From: a virus
DNA length: 28,207 bases
Virus record (IMG/VR): IMGVR_UViG_3300005977_000013
Location: 1-28,207 of that record
Direction: 5' to 3' (one strand)
Positions 1 through 7,004 of the stretch are shown in pieces. Position 1 is the first letter of the stretch. Every line of letters begins with the position of its first letter. Below the pieces are notes generated by a model. The model was not told where the DNA came from and ran no database searches. It saw nothing but the letters and a program-made list of their open reading frames with translations. A program made the position numbers and the translations under genes.

Positions 1-121
1 CAAATTCATATTTCCTACTGAAATAACTTTTCCTAAAACAAATTCCAATTTCACTAGGAAATATTGTATCTTCTGGATATTTCATCTTAAAGCTTTGTTT
101 TACAAATTCTTCATAATTCAT
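1..121 (-). CDS. Cas4-like ssDNA nuclease, N-terminal fragment (cut by window edge)
   Basis: The first 40 codons of a minus-strand gene whose ATG is the complement of 119-121; the rest lies outside the window. The visible protein starts [16 protein letters not shown] and contains [12 protein letters not shown], which fits the N-terminal Cys-x2-Arg-x2-Tyr-like signature of Cas4/RecB-type Fe-S nucleases. It lies 2 bp downstream of the ATPase gene, itself downstream of an SSB-like gene. This is the same order as the SIRV2 gp17-gp18-gp19 operon, whose last member is a Cas4-like single-strand nuclease. Identification rests on the short N-terminus plus this synteny; the catalytic core cannot be seen. 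Confidence 0.7.
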   Translation of the reverse strand, partial: MNYEEFVKQSFKMKYPEDTIFPSEIGICFRKSYFSRKYEF

Positions 122-123
122 AG

Positions 124-1434
124 TTATTCACCACCAAAGTTACTAAATCTCATAAAATTAATTATTTGGTTACATATTTCATCATTAGTTTTTTGGCCTA
201 TTTGAAGATCAATATCAAAGGCCTGAAGAATTAATTGTATATCTATACTTTGTTCTTGCCTTCTTGACTGAAGAGTATCACAGATTACATAATTTGTTGT
301 TCTATTAATCTTATCTTGAATGATTTCTACTAAGGCCTTCAAAATTGAGGGATATAAAACTCTTCCATTTATTACTCTTTCATAAGTTTTTTTCACTGCT
401 AATTGTATAATATGAATTCTGTCTAGTATAGCAGAAGTAAATATTTCATAATTGGCTAAATAGTCCTCAAGGTCAGGAGTTTTTAGTCGATCTATTGTCA
501 TAGAATATGGATTTCCTGCGTAAATAATTGGAATACATTTTTGGATAGTTGCTGATTTGGATTCTGAACCGGCCCCTCTTGTCCATATACAATTTTCAAT
601 TCCAGTTGATAAAGTTGAATTTATAGCATTTAATTCTTTTGCAGAAAATCCATCTTTCCAAGTTTGTATTTCGTCAAAAATTAGGCCATTTGATAAAAAT
701 ACCGCACCATACATATTATTTCTTGCATCATAAACCAAATTCGCATATGTTGGAGATTCTGTATAATAACGAAAGTTAAAAACTTCCTGAAGAATCATAA
801 AAGTTGTAGTTTTTCCAGTTCCTCTGTTGGAAATTTCGATATAATTTATCTGTCTTTTTGTGATTGGAGATTTAAAAAGTGGCATTAATCTAGGAAGTGT
901 AAGAAATATATCATTTACTTCCATTTTTGTTGGGTCATATCCGAAAGCCTGAAGAAGAAGGGCATATGTTTGTTTTTCTGAATTAGCTATCTCGAATAAT
1001 TCTTTTGCAATTTCATAATTATTTGGCGGTTCTATTGAATAAATATCTGATATATACCAATTTTCTACTCCTTTTCTTATTTTAACAAACATGTAACTAG
1101 TTACTAAATTATAGAAATCATCTGGATTATCTGCAATTTGATGAGGATCAAAAGAGCCTACAAATCCATTTTGAAATCTTGCTATTATTTCATTTCCTTT
1201 AACTTTAAAATTTGTTATCTTAGAGATGAATTTTATTTCATTGAAAAATGGTAAGTTAGAGTTAAAATATTGTTGATCGGTTCCGCGTTTATAAGCCTTT
1301 AAAATTCCATTTTTCTTAGATTCTTCAATTTGTTTTTCACCAATTATAAGATTTAAAATTCTTTCAGTATCACGGGGGTTGTAAAAAAATGAGTGAGATT
1401 TTACTTTATCTAGAAATTGCGTTGAACTATTCAT
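124..1434 (-). CDS. P-loop ATPase / ssDNA-annealing protein (SIRV2 gp18-like)
   Basis: A 436-residue protein with a Walker A motif (NRGTGKTT, about residues 203-210) and a Walker B motif (LIFDE, residues 251-255), so it binds and probably hydrolyses ATP. The roughly 200-residue N-terminal part has no motif I recognise. Length and position between an SSB-like gene and a Cas4-like nuclease match the conserved rudivirus operon in which this protein is a DNA-annealing ATPase involved in genome replication or recombination. The family is established; the activity here is inferred. A TTTTAAAAC-CGTCATA promoter-like element lies just upstream, overlapping the end of the SSB gene, so the gene may also be transcribed on its own. 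Confidence 0.85.
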   Translation of the reverse strand: MNSSTQFLDKVKSHSFFYNPRDTERILNLIIGEKQIEESKKNGILKAYKRGTDQQYFNSNLPFFNEIKFISKITNFKVKGNEIIARFQNGFVGSFDPHQIADNPDDFYNLVTSYMFVKIRKGVENWYISDIYSIEPPNNYEIAKELFEIANSEKQTYALLLQAFGYDPTKMEVNDIFLTLPRLMPLFKSPITKRQINYIEISNRGTGKTTTFMILQEVFNFRYYTESPTYANLVYDARNNMYGAVFLSNGLIFDEIQTWKDGFSAKELNAINSTLSTGIENCIWTRGAGSESKSATIQKCIPIIYAGNPYSMTIDRLKTPDLEDYLANYEIFTSAILDRIHIIQLAVKKTYERVINGRVLYPSILKALVEIIQDKINRTTNYVICDTLQSRRQEQSIDIQLILQAFDIDLQIGQKTNDEICNQIINFMRFSNFGGE

Positions 1435-1450
1435 GTAGAAAAAAATGATC

Positions 1451-1466
1451 TATGACGTTTTAAAAC
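1451..1466 (-). promoter_or_regulatory. Internal promoter of the ATPase gene
   Basis: On the minus strand a TTTTAAAAC box is followed directly by CGTCATA (complement of 1451-1457), 17 nt before the ATPase ATG. It overlaps the last codons and stop of the SSB gene. It is a C-variant of the TGTCATA element found upstream of many genes in this window. Confidence 0.5.
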
Positions 1467-1858
1467 TCTTCCTCAACGTTCTTTTTACTTCCCTTTCTTG
1501 GTTTTTCTTCTTTTTGTTCTTGTTCTTCATCACCAATTTCCAATTCTTCTTCTTGGACTCTATTATTATTTCTACTAGTAAATCTTACATATTCATTAAG
1601 CAAATCTGCATACTTTTCTAGAAATTCTGAGATTAGTCTTAAATCTTCAGCATCATTTGCAGTTATTCCTATCTGCTTTCTGAAGTTATTTTGACTGTGT
1701 ATAGTCATACTGTATCTTACTGAATTTCCGTTAGGAATCGCATTTAGTTGTACTACAATTCTTTTTATTCCCTTAATTTTTAGAACTCTTGACATTATTT
1801 TATTTTGTTCTTTTGCCTGTTTTCCAATTTCATCTATTATTTCTTTGAGGGATGCCAT
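1460..1858 (-). CDS. ssDNA-binding protein (SIRV2 gp17-like)
   Basis: A 132-residue protein with a basic N-terminal half (residues 1-60, for example VLKIKGIKRIVVQLN) and a strongly acidic, Glu-rich C-terminal tail (EEEELEIGDEEQEQKEE type composition, about residues 100-120) ending in VEEEF. Acidic tails of this kind are typical of single-strand-binding proteins. It is the first gene of the SSB-ATPase-nuclease operon. In SIRV2 the equivalent protein (gp17) binds ssDNA with a non-canonical fold. Role: coating single strands during viral genome replication. Assignment is by length, tail and gene order; there is no OB-fold signature I can point to. Confidence 0.75.
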   Translation of the reverse strand: MASLKEIIDEIGKQAKEQNKIMSRVLKIKGIKRIVVQLNAIPNGNSVRYSMTIHSQNNFRKQIGITANDAEDLRLISEFLEKYADLLNEYVRFTSRNNNRVQEEELEIGDEEQEQKEEKPRKGSKKNVEEEF

Positions 1859-1885
1859 ACATACTCCCTATCTAAAAACTTAGAA

Positions 1886-1910
1886 TATGACATATTTATA
1901 TATTTATAAT
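1886..1910 (-). promoter_or_regulatory. Promoter of the SSB operon (TATA + TGTCATA)
   Basis: Reading the minus strand, an A/T-only TATA stretch (complement of about 1893-1909) runs straight into TGTCATA (complement of 1886-1892), 28 nt before the ATG of the SSB gene. Confidence 0.6.
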
Positions 1911-1959
1911 GACGTAACTTAGGACATTGTTAGGTCTTAAAAATAGTCGAAAAAAATAA

Positions 1960-2250
1960 TTAACTTATTTGGAAGAATATAGATCTTATTATCTTAGCTA
2001 TTTTAGTATTGTACTTTCTGGATAATTCTTCTAATTTTTGGTAATATAGTTCATCAACAGTAAAAAATACTCTTTCGTCATATATATCTTTACTTTCAAT
2101 TTCTCTAAAGTCTTTTTGTTGATTTATTATTTTATCTATCTCTTCCTTTATTAACTCTCTCTTCTGATAAAAAAGATTTTTATACTTTGCGGGTATACGT
2201 AATTCGATATACTTATTTTTTTGTTTTTTCATACTTTTCTCTTCTTTCAT
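1960..2250 (-). CDS. Small charged hypothetical protein (96 aa)
   Basis: Not recognised. The 96-residue protein is rich in Lys and Glu. Its N-terminal segment KYIELRIPAKYKNLF resembles the first strand of ribbon-helix-helix proteins, and the C-terminal part (YYQKLEELSRKYNTKIAKIIRSIF) could form helices of the same fold, so a DNA-binding role is possible but unproven. The start may be the annotated ATG at 2250 or the in-frame ATG at residue 7 (MKKQKNK). It is transcribed divergently from the Rep gene; a GTTTATATG TATA-like stretch lies about 20 bp upstream. It sits just ahead of the SSB operon promoter. Confidence 0.6.
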   Translation of the reverse strand: MKEEKSMKKQKNKYIELRIPAKYKNLFYQKRELIKEEIDKIINQQKDFREIESKDIYDERVFFTVDELYYQKLEELSRKYNTKIAKIIRSIFFQIS

Positions 2251-2272
2251 CTAACATATAAACGTTCCATAT

Positions 2273-2286
2273 ACATTTAAATGTCA
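2273..2286 (+). promoter_or_regulatory. Promoter of the Rep gene
   Basis: ACATTTAAA TATA-like box followed by TGTCA (2282-2286), 18 nt before the ATG at 2304. An ATG contained in this element opens a spurious overlapping reading frame in another phase. Confidence 0.55.
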
Positions 2287-2303
2287 GGTTTTCATTTGAG
2301 GCT

Positions 2304-2651
2304 ATGGACTATGAAAAAGTTTTTAGTTTTCACTTTCTTTACGTTTATACTTATTTTATTACGATCGCAACAAATTATCGATATAATTCAGTTACTCCAA
2401 TTTTTCAAAGATTTAAAAATTATGCTTATGGACATGATAAAAATTCACATATTTTTTCAGTTAAGGAATATACCACTAAGGCACATGGATTACATTATCA
2501 TATTTTATACTTTACAAATAAGAAATTAGATTACTCCAAAGTTCATGAGAAAATGCCAAAACATTCAGATATTCGGATTCAATTAGTTCCGAAAACTAAA
2601 AGTGACATAAAAAAAGTTTTTACTTACATGTTAAAAAATCAAATTACTTAA
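2304..2651 (+). CDS. HUH-family replication initiator Rep
   Basis: A 115-residue protein with the HUH motif HYH at residues 64-66 (GLHYHILYF) and a C-terminal FTYML segment whose tyrosine is residue 108. This matches the SIRV1 Rep protein (119 aa), in which Tyr108 nicks the linear viral genome to initiate replication through a covalent 5'-phosphotyrosine. Length, motif order and tyrosine position all agree. It acts on viral DNA in the host cytoplasm, probably near the genome termini. It stops 1 bp before the convergent P98 gene. Another frame is open over 2281-2529 but encodes nothing recognisable. Confidence 0.88.
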   Translation: MDYEKVFSFHFLYVYTYFITIATNYRYNSVTPIFQRFKNYAYGHDKNSHIFSVKEYTTKAHGLHYHILYFTNKKLDYSKVHEKMPKHSDIRIQLVPKTKSDIKKVFTYMLKNQIT

Positions 2652-2652
2652 A

Positions 2653-2949
2653 TTATTTAGTTTGTTGAGTTTGCTGATTTTGATGTAGTTCAGTTTTCTT
2701 TTGTGCTAAACTATTAACATCTCTTAATGTATCCATATTCAATAACGCATTAACTCCAAGAGTTGTAGTATCTTTAATTGATTCAACTGCTGAAATTGTG
2801 CTTTTCGTCATTTGGTCAATAGCTATTTGAAATGATTCATTTGATTGCTTTTGATTGTATAAATGTATTACTTCACCGACAATATAGCTACCAATTAATA
2901 CACCCATCAGCGTTAAAAATCCTTGTAATGCGTCTGTACTTAGCGTCAT
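2653..2949 (-). CDS. Virus-associated pyramid protein (P98-type egress protein)
   Basis: A 98-residue protein with one N-terminal membrane helix (about residues 8-28, LQGFLTLMGVLIGSYIVGEV) followed by the family landmarks HLYNQKQSNE, KSTISAVESIKDTT and ALLNMDTLRDVNSLAQ. The sequence and length match SIRV2 P98, which assembles sevenfold pyramids in the host membrane and S-layer that open to release virions. The N-terminus is the membrane anchor and the C-terminal helices make the pyramid faces. A TATA-like CTTTATAAA lies upstream near 2966-2974; the TGTCATA element is not seen there, which suggests different timing from most genes here. Confidence 0.95.
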   Translation of the reverse strand: MTLSTDALQGFLTLMGVLIGSYIVGEVIHLYNQKQSNESFQIAIDQMTKSTISAVESIKDTTTLGVNALLNMDTLRDVNSLAQKKTELHQNQQTQQTK

Positions 2950-3002
2950 ACTAATTCTATTTTTATAAAGATGCTCAATAATAAACTTTTCTCAAAAAAT
3001 CA

Positions 3003-3022
3003 AAATATATAAATATGTCATA
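3003..3022 (+). promoter_or_regulatory. Promoter of the RHH gene pair
   Basis: AAATATATAAATA TATA box running into TGTCATA (3016-3022), 25 nt before the ATG at 3048. Confidence 0.6.
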
Positions 3023-3047
3023 ATATGCATTTGATGAATGAGGAAAA

Positions 3048-3209
3048 ATGACAGAAAAGTTAAAAACCCAAAAAGTAGTTTTTGGAATTAATATAAATAA
3101 AGAATTAAAGTTAAAGTTAAAGAAATATTGTGTTGAGCAGGATAAAACGCTAACTGATGCAATCGAAGAGGCAATTATTGAATATCTTCAAAAGAGGGGA
3201 GTTAAATGA
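3048..3209 (+). CDS. Ribbon-helix-helix DNA-binding protein (53 aa)
   Basis: A 53-residue protein starting MTEKLKTQKVVFGI. A short beta strand (QKVVFGININ) is followed by two helices (KELKLKLKKYCVEQ and TLTDAIEEAIIEYLQKRG), the CopG/Arc-type layout that dimerises and inserts the strand pair into the DNA major groove. It is likely a viral transcription regulator; SIRV1 SvtR, a repressor of structural genes, is of the same fold and size. An AGGAAAA stretch precedes the ATG. Its stop overlaps the ATG of a second RHH gene (ATGA). Confidence 0.8.
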   Translation: MTEKLKTQKVVFGININKELKLKLKKYCVEQDKTLTDAIEEAIIEYLQKRGVK

Positions 3210-3364
3210 AAACAATAACTATAAAAATTCCAGATGAACTCTTAAGAGAATTGGATGAATATGCTGAAAAACATGATCTTTATAGAGCTCAAGTTATCAG
3301 ACAGGCTATTAATGAATATCTAAAAGTTTATTTGAGAGTAACTAAGGCAATGTATAATAGTTAA
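3206..3364 (+). CDS. Second ribbon-helix-helix regulator (52 aa)
   Basis: A 52-residue protein beginning MKTITIKIPDELLRELDEYA. It shows the canonical RHH pattern: strand KTITIKIP, helix DELLRELDEYAEKH, turn, and helix RAQVIRQAINEYLKVYL. It is a better consensus CopG-type protein than its upstream neighbour. The ATGA overlap implies translational coupling, so the two proteins are probably made in step and could act as a pair or heterodimer. Which sites they bind is unknown; the palindromes near the structural genes are obvious candidates. Confidence 0.85.
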   Translation: MKTITIKIPDELLRELDEYAEKHDLYRAQVIRQAINEYLKVYLRVTKAMYNS

Positions 3365-3389
3365 AAATAAGTTAATATATCTTTTTTTA

Positions 3390-3914
3390 TTAAACTTTAT
3401 TTTCAAATTTTGGTAATGTTACATCATTTTGATATTGATATTTGCCATGATATGGGTTTTCAACTGGCGTTAATGTCTTAGCAAAAATTAAATGTAGAAA
3501 TCTTTGCCCAGTTTCAAGTTTTATTGGAAATTCTGAGCCTACAATTTCTATAGTCAGTTGTCCCTTAAACCCGGCATCTACTATAGTCGGTGGAATAAAT
3601 AGGCCAAGTCTTGCGAAAGTTGAACGTAAATTCACGAAAGCCATTACATCATTTGGCAATTCTATATATTCCATTGTTGTCATTAATACATGTTCATGCG
3701 GAAAAACTATAAAATGATTAGAATTTGTGACAGTATAGAAATCTTCAACATTTTTACCAGTTTCAAAAACTTGATCTGTTTTTCTTAATCTTGCAAATTG
3801 TGGGCCAATTCTCAGATCAATTCCATTTTCCCTAATTATTTCTTCAGAAAAAGGCCTAATGAAAATTAAACCTTTTTCAAGATAATATTTAAGATCTCTA
3901 TCGCTTAAAATCAT
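3390..3914 (-). CDS. dcd: dCTP deaminase / dUTPase family enzyme
   Basis: A 174-residue protein starting [13 protein letters not shown], as dCTP deaminases do. Landmarks are NGIDLRIG (30-37), RSTFARLGL (97-105, with the nucleotide-binding Arg and Ser) and [11 protein letters not shown] (113-123), whose final Glu is the expected catalytic residue. The DAGF form also resembles dUTPase motif III, as in bifunctional archaeal enzymes that convert dCTP to dUMP. It therefore lowers dUTP and supplies thymidylate precursor for viral DNA synthesis. dUTPases of this superfamily are common in rudiviruses. A TATA-CGTCATA promoter lies upstream. Whether it deaminates, hydrolyses dUTP or does both cannot be decided from sequence alone. 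Confidence 0.88.
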   Translation of the reverse strand: MILSDRDLKYYLEKGLIFIRPFSEEIIRENGIDLRIGPQFARLRKTDQVFETGKNVEDFYTVTNSNHFIVFPHEHVLMTTMEYIELPNDVMAFVNLRSTFARLGLFIPPTIVDAGFKGQLTIEIVGSEFPIKLETGQRFLHLIFAKTLTPVENPYHGKYQYQNDVTLPKFENKV

Positions 3915-3939
3915 TTTTGATCTGTTTTTTGACTTGAGA

Positions 3940-3956
3940 TATGACGTATATATTTC
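3940..3956 (-). promoter_or_regulatory. Promoter of the dCTP deaminase gene
   Basis: On the minus strand GAAATATATA is followed by CGTCATA (complement of 3940-3946), 25 nt before the ATG at 3914. Confidence 0.55.
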
Positions 3957-3959
3957 TAG

Positions 3960-4085
3960 TTATTTTAAAGCGTGAATTATAGCTAAAAATATTAGCGTAA
4001 GTAGAAAAATATCTAATGTGGTATAAAAAAACATTATTATTTTAAATTTTCTTTCAGTAAGCCATATTTTGTTTTTCTTATCCAT
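3960..4085 (-). CDS. Single-pass membrane miniprotein (41 aa)
   Basis: Not recognised. A 41-codon frame with a basic N-terminus (MDKKNKIWLTERKFK) followed by one hydrophobic segment of about 20 residues (MFFYTTLDIFLLTLIFLAII). The positive-inside rule would put the N-terminus in the cytoplasm. Its start overlaps the end of the upstream 51-codon gene by 8 bp, which supports it as a co-transcribed gene. Function unknown. Confidence 0.5.
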   Translation of the reverse strand: MDKKNKIWLTERKFKIIMFFYTTLDIFLLTLIFLAIIHALK

Positions 4086-4233
4086 GTAGATCTAATCCCT
4101 CATCAAGTAATATAATATCATTTTCTGGTGGATATGTAGGAATGAATCTTATCCAGTTACCATAGCATAATATATAACAATCCTCTCCATTGCATCTAAT
4201 TGTACTTTTATCACATTCGGTTTTAAAAGTCAT
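4078..4233 (-). CDS. Cysteine-rich small protein (51 aa)
   Basis: Not recognised. A 51-residue protein with four cysteines in the first 23 residues, spaced C-x6-C-x4-C-x3-C (CDKSTIRCNGEDCYILC), which could hold a metal or form disulfides. The C-terminal half is acidic and Pro-containing. It has its own TATATATGTCA promoter (complement of 4266-4280) and overlaps the downstream membrane miniprotein gene by 8 bp, so the two probably form one unit. Confidence 0.6.
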   Translation of the reverse strand: MTFKTECDKSTIRCNGEDCYILCYGNWIRFIPTYPPENDIILLDEGLDLHG

Positions 4234-4265
4234 GTTTTTCTACCTTATCTTTTCTTTTAGTTTTC

Positions 4266-4280
4266 TGACATATATATTTC
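4266..4280 (-). promoter_or_regulatory. Promoter of the Cys-rich / membrane miniprotein pair
   Basis: Minus strand AAATATATA directly followed by TGTCAG (TGTCA is the complement of 4266-4270), 32 nt before the ATG at 4233. Confidence 0.6.
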
Positions 4281-4283
4281 TAG

Positions 4284-4526
4284 TCATGTCTTTCTTTTCA
4301 ATCTTTCAATTTCTAGTTTAAGTTCATCAATCTCATCATAAATATCAGCAAAAATATCATAAATTACAGTATATAAAAATGCAAAAATTCCAGATGCAAA
4401 AATTACTACTATTACAATATCTAACATATTTTTTGTTAGAATTCCTGATGATAAAATTATTAAAGCTAAAAATGTAAAAAATAGAAAAAATAAGAAGAGT
4501 AATATTCTCCAAAAATCTCTGTCCAT
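4284..4526 (-). CDS. Two-helix membrane protein with coiled-coil tail (80 aa)
   Basis: Not recognised by family. The 80-residue protein has two hydrophobic segments (about 7-28, ILLFLFFLFFTFLALIILSS, and 35-56, MLDIVIVVIFASGIFAFLYTV) and a charged C-terminal heptad-like tail (EIDELKLEIERLKRKT). This suggests a membrane-anchored oligomer with a cytoplasmic coiled coil. It has its own TATA-TGTCA promoter. Function unknown. Confidence 0.65.
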   Translation of the reverse strand: MDRDFWRILLFLFFLFFTFLALIILSSGILTKNMLDIVIVVIFASGIFAFLYTVIYDIFADIYDEIDELKLEIERLKRKT

Positions 4527-4553
4527 ACTTTGTCATTTTTATTTTCAGTTTTC

Positions 4554-4568
4554 TGACAAATTTATAAG
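4554..4568 (-). promoter_or_regulatory. Promoter of the 80-residue membrane protein gene
   Basis: Minus strand CTTATAAATT followed by TGTCAG (TGTCA is the complement of 4554-4558), 27 nt upstream of the ATG at 4526. Confidence 0.6.
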
Positions 4569-4581
4569 TTTCTATTTCAAA

Positions 4582-4704
4582 TTACTTGGAAGATTTTTGA
4601 TTAAGTTCATAATAAGCCTCAATTAACATTTTTCTAAATTCTTCTAAATCTTCTTTAGTTTCAATTACTAAGTAACCTTCTCCATCTTTTTCTTCAATTC
4701 TCAT
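4582..4704 (-). CDS. Small acidic hypothetical protein (40 aa)
   Basis: Not recognised. A 40-codon frame, MRIEEKDGEGYLVIETKEDLE..., reading as a beta hairpin followed by one amphipathic helix (LEEFRKMLIEAYYELNQK). A GTG eight codons upstream could extend it. Coding-like amino acid composition and its position between two minus-strand genes support it, but it is short and has no clear Shine-Dalgarno. Confidence 0.45.
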   Translation of the reverse strand: MRIEEKDGEGYLVIETKEDLEEFRKMLIEAYYELNQKSSK

Positions 4705-4760
4705 GTATGAATATTTGTTATTATGCACTTAAAAAACTTTTCCTCATTCTTAATTTCTAA

Positions 4761-5060
4761 TTAAGAAGTTTCAGATTTCGGTTTACCACAAAAAACTACA
4801 ATATTAAACATATTTCTGTTATATCTCCAATTTATGGATATAAATTGCGGATATCGGAAAGTCTTTAGTATATATCTCAGGATTCCAATTCCCTTTTTTT
4901 CGTAAAATTTTATTGAAACATTCATTATAATTTTGATAGTTACTAGATTATTATCTTCCAAAACTAAATAATCATAAAGATTGTTAGGGTAACGTATTTT
5001 TAACCATTCAAATAGCTGAGTTGTATATTTTATACATTCGTATTTTACAATCTCATCCAT
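4761..5060 (-). CDS. Hypothetical protein (99 aa)
   Basis: Not recognised. A 99-residue, mildly basic protein, rich in Tyr, Ile and Asn, with no membrane segment or motif that I can name. Predicted alternating strands (LVTIKIIMNVSIKFYEKKG; FNIVVFCGKPKS) suggest an alpha/beta fold. A TTGTCA element lies 11-15 nt upstream of the ATG at 5060 (complement of 5071-5075), so it appears to be a single-gene unit. Confidence 0.6.
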   Translation of the reverse strand: MDEIVKYECIKYTTQLFEWLKIRYPNNLYDYLVLEDNNLVTIKIIMNVSIKFYEKKGIGILRYILKTFRYPQFISINWRYNRNMFNIVVFCGKPKSETS

Positions 5061-5070
5061 ATTACAGATT

Positions 5071-5092
5071 TGACAATATGTCGATTAAATAC
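5071..5092 (-). promoter_or_regulatory. Promoter of the 99-residue protein gene
   Basis: Minus strand GTATTTAATCG is followed by ACATAT and TGTCA (complement of 5071-5075), close to the ATG at 5060. The spacing is looser than in the other TGTCA promoters. Confidence 0.4.
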
Positions 5093-5165
5093 TTTTTTCA
5101 TGTTTTAGATATAGTGTCTAATACTGTATTTTATATGGGAAGTAAGAGTCAGATTGCAAACTAGT

Positions 5166-5194
5166 CATATACATAATATTATGAATATAGTATG
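5166..5194. promoter_or_regulatory. Palindromic operator-like site A (distal, coat protein gene)
   Basis: Core CATAATATTATG (5172-5183) is a perfect 12-bp palindrome, flanked by imperfect arms ATATA / AATATAGTATG. The centre is 120 bp upstream of the coat protein ATG. The same core recurs near 8860, 20137 and, degenerate, near 15647 and 15719. Confidence 0.6.
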
Positions 5195-5221
5195 TTTTCC
5201 TAGTGAAAGATCAATGACGAC

Positions 5222-5244
5222 AATAAATATTCATCATATTTATT
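5222..5244. promoter_or_regulatory. Second palindrome upstream of the coat protein gene
   Basis: AATAAATAT and ATATTTATT form perfect 9-bp arms around a 5-nt spacer, centred 64 bp before the coat protein ATG. Sequence differs from the CATAAT-ATTATG core, but the position matches the proximal site seen at the other late genes. A TATTTAAAATAT TATA-like stretch follows near 5257-5268. Confidence 0.45.
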
Positions 5245-5296
5245 ATAAGACGTGAATATTTAAAATATCAAATTGTGCAGATTAAATTGACCAAAA

Positions 5297-5701
5297 ATGG
5301 CAAAAGGTCACACACCAAGATCCTATTCGCAAAGATATGCTAAGTGGAATGCAAAATTCGCCTCATTTTCAAATCCTACCGTGGCATCTACCATATTGTC
5401 TAATGTTGCACCAATTGCACAACAAAATTTCCAAACTCATTCTCCAAAGTTCACTGCAGTAAATGAACAAGTATCAGCAGTTTTAACTCAATATGGAATA
5501 ACTGGGCCTAACAGGGCAATATATCAAGGCTTTGGTCTCAAAATTGCTAGAGCTCTAAATAGGATGGGTTCCGGGCCGGCATTAGCAAATATGATTAACG
5601 GATTGAAAGCTTATTATATTTCTGCGTTCAATGCTAATCCTACAGTTCTTGACGCAGTAACTAACATAATTACTGGATCGCCGACTGGATATGTAAGCTG
5701 A
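5297..5701 (+). CDS. Rudivirus major coat protein (134 aa)
   Basis: A 134-residue protein starting MAKGHTPRSYSQRYAKWNAK and ending GSPTGYVS. Blocks such as FSNPTVASTIL, VNEQVSAVLTQYGITGP and AIYQGFGLKIARALNR are those of the SIRV major coat protein, which is also 134 residues. Dimers of this helical protein wrap the linear dsDNA, held in A-form in SIRV2, to build the rod-shaped virion. There is no Shine-Dalgarno; the message is probably nearly leaderless. Two upstream palindromes and a downstream T-tract frame it as a single strong late unit. G+C content is visibly higher than in the surrounding small genes. Confidence 0.97.
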   Translation: MAKGHTPRSYSQRYAKWNAKFASFSNPTVASTILSNVAPIAQQNFQTHSPKFTAVNEQVSAVLTQYGITGPNRAIYQGFGLKIARALNRMGSGPALANMINGLKAYYISAFNANPTVLDAVTNIITGSPTGYVS

Positions 5702-5718
5702 TTAATTCGTTTAAGCTA

Positions 5719-5740
5719 TTTCTTTTTCTTTTTCTATTTT
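5719..5740 (+). terminator. T-rich terminator after the coat protein gene
   Basis: Runs of T interrupted by single C residues (TTTCTTTTTCTTTTTC-type) begin 17 bp after the coat protein stop, which is typical of archaeal oligo-T termination. It sits between converging genes. Confidence 0.6.
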
Positions 5741-5747
5741 GTAAATT

Positions 5748-5930
5748 CTATTCTTCATATTTTGTTTCTACATATTCTAAATTATTTGGATTTATTCGTT
5801 TTACATCTCTCATTTTTACGCCTTTGTGATACATTTTTATATGAGTTGCCATACTTTTTCTACTTTTTGAAATTGTATGACAAACTGGGCATTCGTATAA
5901 CATCAGACCCATGGAATTTTTTAATGTCAT
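5748..5930 (-). CDS. C2H2 zinc-finger protein (60 aa)
   Basis: A 60-residue protein with one classic finger: CPVC, 12 residues, then HIKMYH (C-x2-C-x12-H-x4-H, about residues 15-35), followed by a basic stretch KGVKMRDVKR. Small C2H2 proteins are common in crenarchaeal viruses and usually bind DNA. The called ATG overlaps a TTTTAAA-CGTCATG element, so translation may instead begin at residue 7 (MGLMLYECPVC, position 5912), just ahead of the finger. It converges on the coat protein gene and diverges from the glycosyltransferase gene only 18 bp away. Confidence 0.75.
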   Translation of the reverse strand: MTLKNSMGLMLYECPVCHTISKSRKSMATHIKMYHKGVKMRDVKRINPNNLEYVETKYEE

Positions 5931-5948
5931 GACGTTTAAAAGCTTAGT

Positions 5949-6956
5949 ATGAAAACCGTAATTTTGACAATGAACTATTCTTCAATTAGAAACATTAGTG
6001 ATGATATAGCTCAAGTCCTTAGAAAAAATGGTGAAATTGTCACAATTTCTACAAATCCGTATTTAATTCCACAATCAAATAAATTAATAATTTTCATGCC
6101 ATTTCATCCCCCATCTTTAAATCCCTACTTATATACTTTTAGAGAATTTAAAGGAAAGAAGTACTTTTATACTACTTGTGATGGTATACCTAATACAAAT
6201 ATTATAAATCAATATCTATTAGAAAATATAATATTTATACCAAATTCAAAGTTTACAGCTCAGAATTTACAAGAAGTTGGCTTAAATGTTGATCTTCCAG
6301 TTTTTCACGGTGTCAATTTTGAAGTTATTCAAAAAGCTGAACAATTATCTCAGCAATTAAAGCAGAAATTGGACAAAGATTTTCCTAGTTCCATAAAATT
6401 TGGCATAGTTTCAGGTCTAACGAAAAGGAAGAACATGGATCTAATGCTTAAGGTCTTTCAGGAGATAAATACTAAAATTCCAGAATTGGCCAAAAAAGTT
6501 CACTTTTTCGTTATTTCTCACAAAGATTTTAAGAATTATGAAGTTCCGCAAAATGTGCATTTTGTTAGTGAATTTGGACTAAATCCTAGAGAATACATTT
6601 TCGCTTTTTATAAAACTATGGATTTTGTTATTGTCCCATCTGGAACGGAAGGTTTCGGAATGCCTGTCTTGGAAAGCATGGCCATGGGAACTCCTGTAAT
6701 TCATCAACTTATGCCCCCGTTTGACGAATTTACAAGTTGGCAATGGAATTTATTGATTAAATCTAGTGAAGTTGAAGAATATTATGACAAAACTCATGGT
6801 CAAAAATGGAAAATTCATAAATTTGATGTTCAAGATATGATAAATGCAATTATGATAGCAAGTGAACTTCAAGATAGAGATGAAAGAAGTAAAAACTTGA
6901 AAGAATTGGCTAAAAGATACGATATTGAAAATTTATATACTAGATTTTTAGAATGA
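5949..6956 (+). CDS. GT-B (GT4-type) glycosyltransferase (335 aa)
   Basis: A 335-residue retaining-type glycosyltransferase. The C-terminal Rossmann half shows SGLTKRKNMDLMLKVF (155-170) and the sugar-nucleotide binding E-x7-E region EGFGMPVLESMAMGTPVI (234-251). The N-terminal half (IIFMPFHPP, CDGIPNTN, FHGVNF) would bind the acceptor. No membrane segment, so it is cytoplasmic. It follows the coat protein region and is one of three glycosyltransferases in this window; glycosylating virion proteins or host envelope are the plausible roles. A TTTAAAAGC TATA box lies immediately upstream, so the transcript is leaderless or nearly so. Confidence 0.85.
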   Translation: MKTVILTMNYSSIRNISDDIAQVLRKNGEIVTISTNPYLIPQSNKLIIFMPFHPPSLNPYLYTFREFKGKKYFYTTCDGIPNTNIINQYLLENIIFIPNSKFTAQNLQEVGLNVDLPVFHGVNFEVIQKAEQLSQQLKQKLDKDFPSSIKFGIVSGLTKRKNMDLMLKVFQEINTKIPELAKKVHFFVISHKDFKNYEVPQNVHFVSEFGLNPREYIFAFYKTMDFVIVPSGTEGFGMPVLESMAMGTPVIHQLMPPFDEFTSWQWNLLIKSSEVEEYYDKTHGQKWKIHKFDVQDMINAIMIASELQDRDERSKNLKELAKRYDIENLYTRFLE

Positions 6957-6969
6957 TTTATATTTGTCA
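6957..6969 (+). promoter_or_regulatory. Promoter of the 69- and 85-residue gene pair
   Basis: TTTATATT followed by TGTCA (6965-6969), 36 nt before the ATG at 7005. Confidence 0.5.
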
Positions 6970-7004
6970 TTTTTTATAATCTTGCATCAAGTGGTGAAGA
7001 TTAT

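Noticed and set aside
2281-2529. 82-codon frame overlapping rep
   Set aside because: Its ATG lies in the promoter element, and rep in the other frame has the HUH motif and Tyr108.
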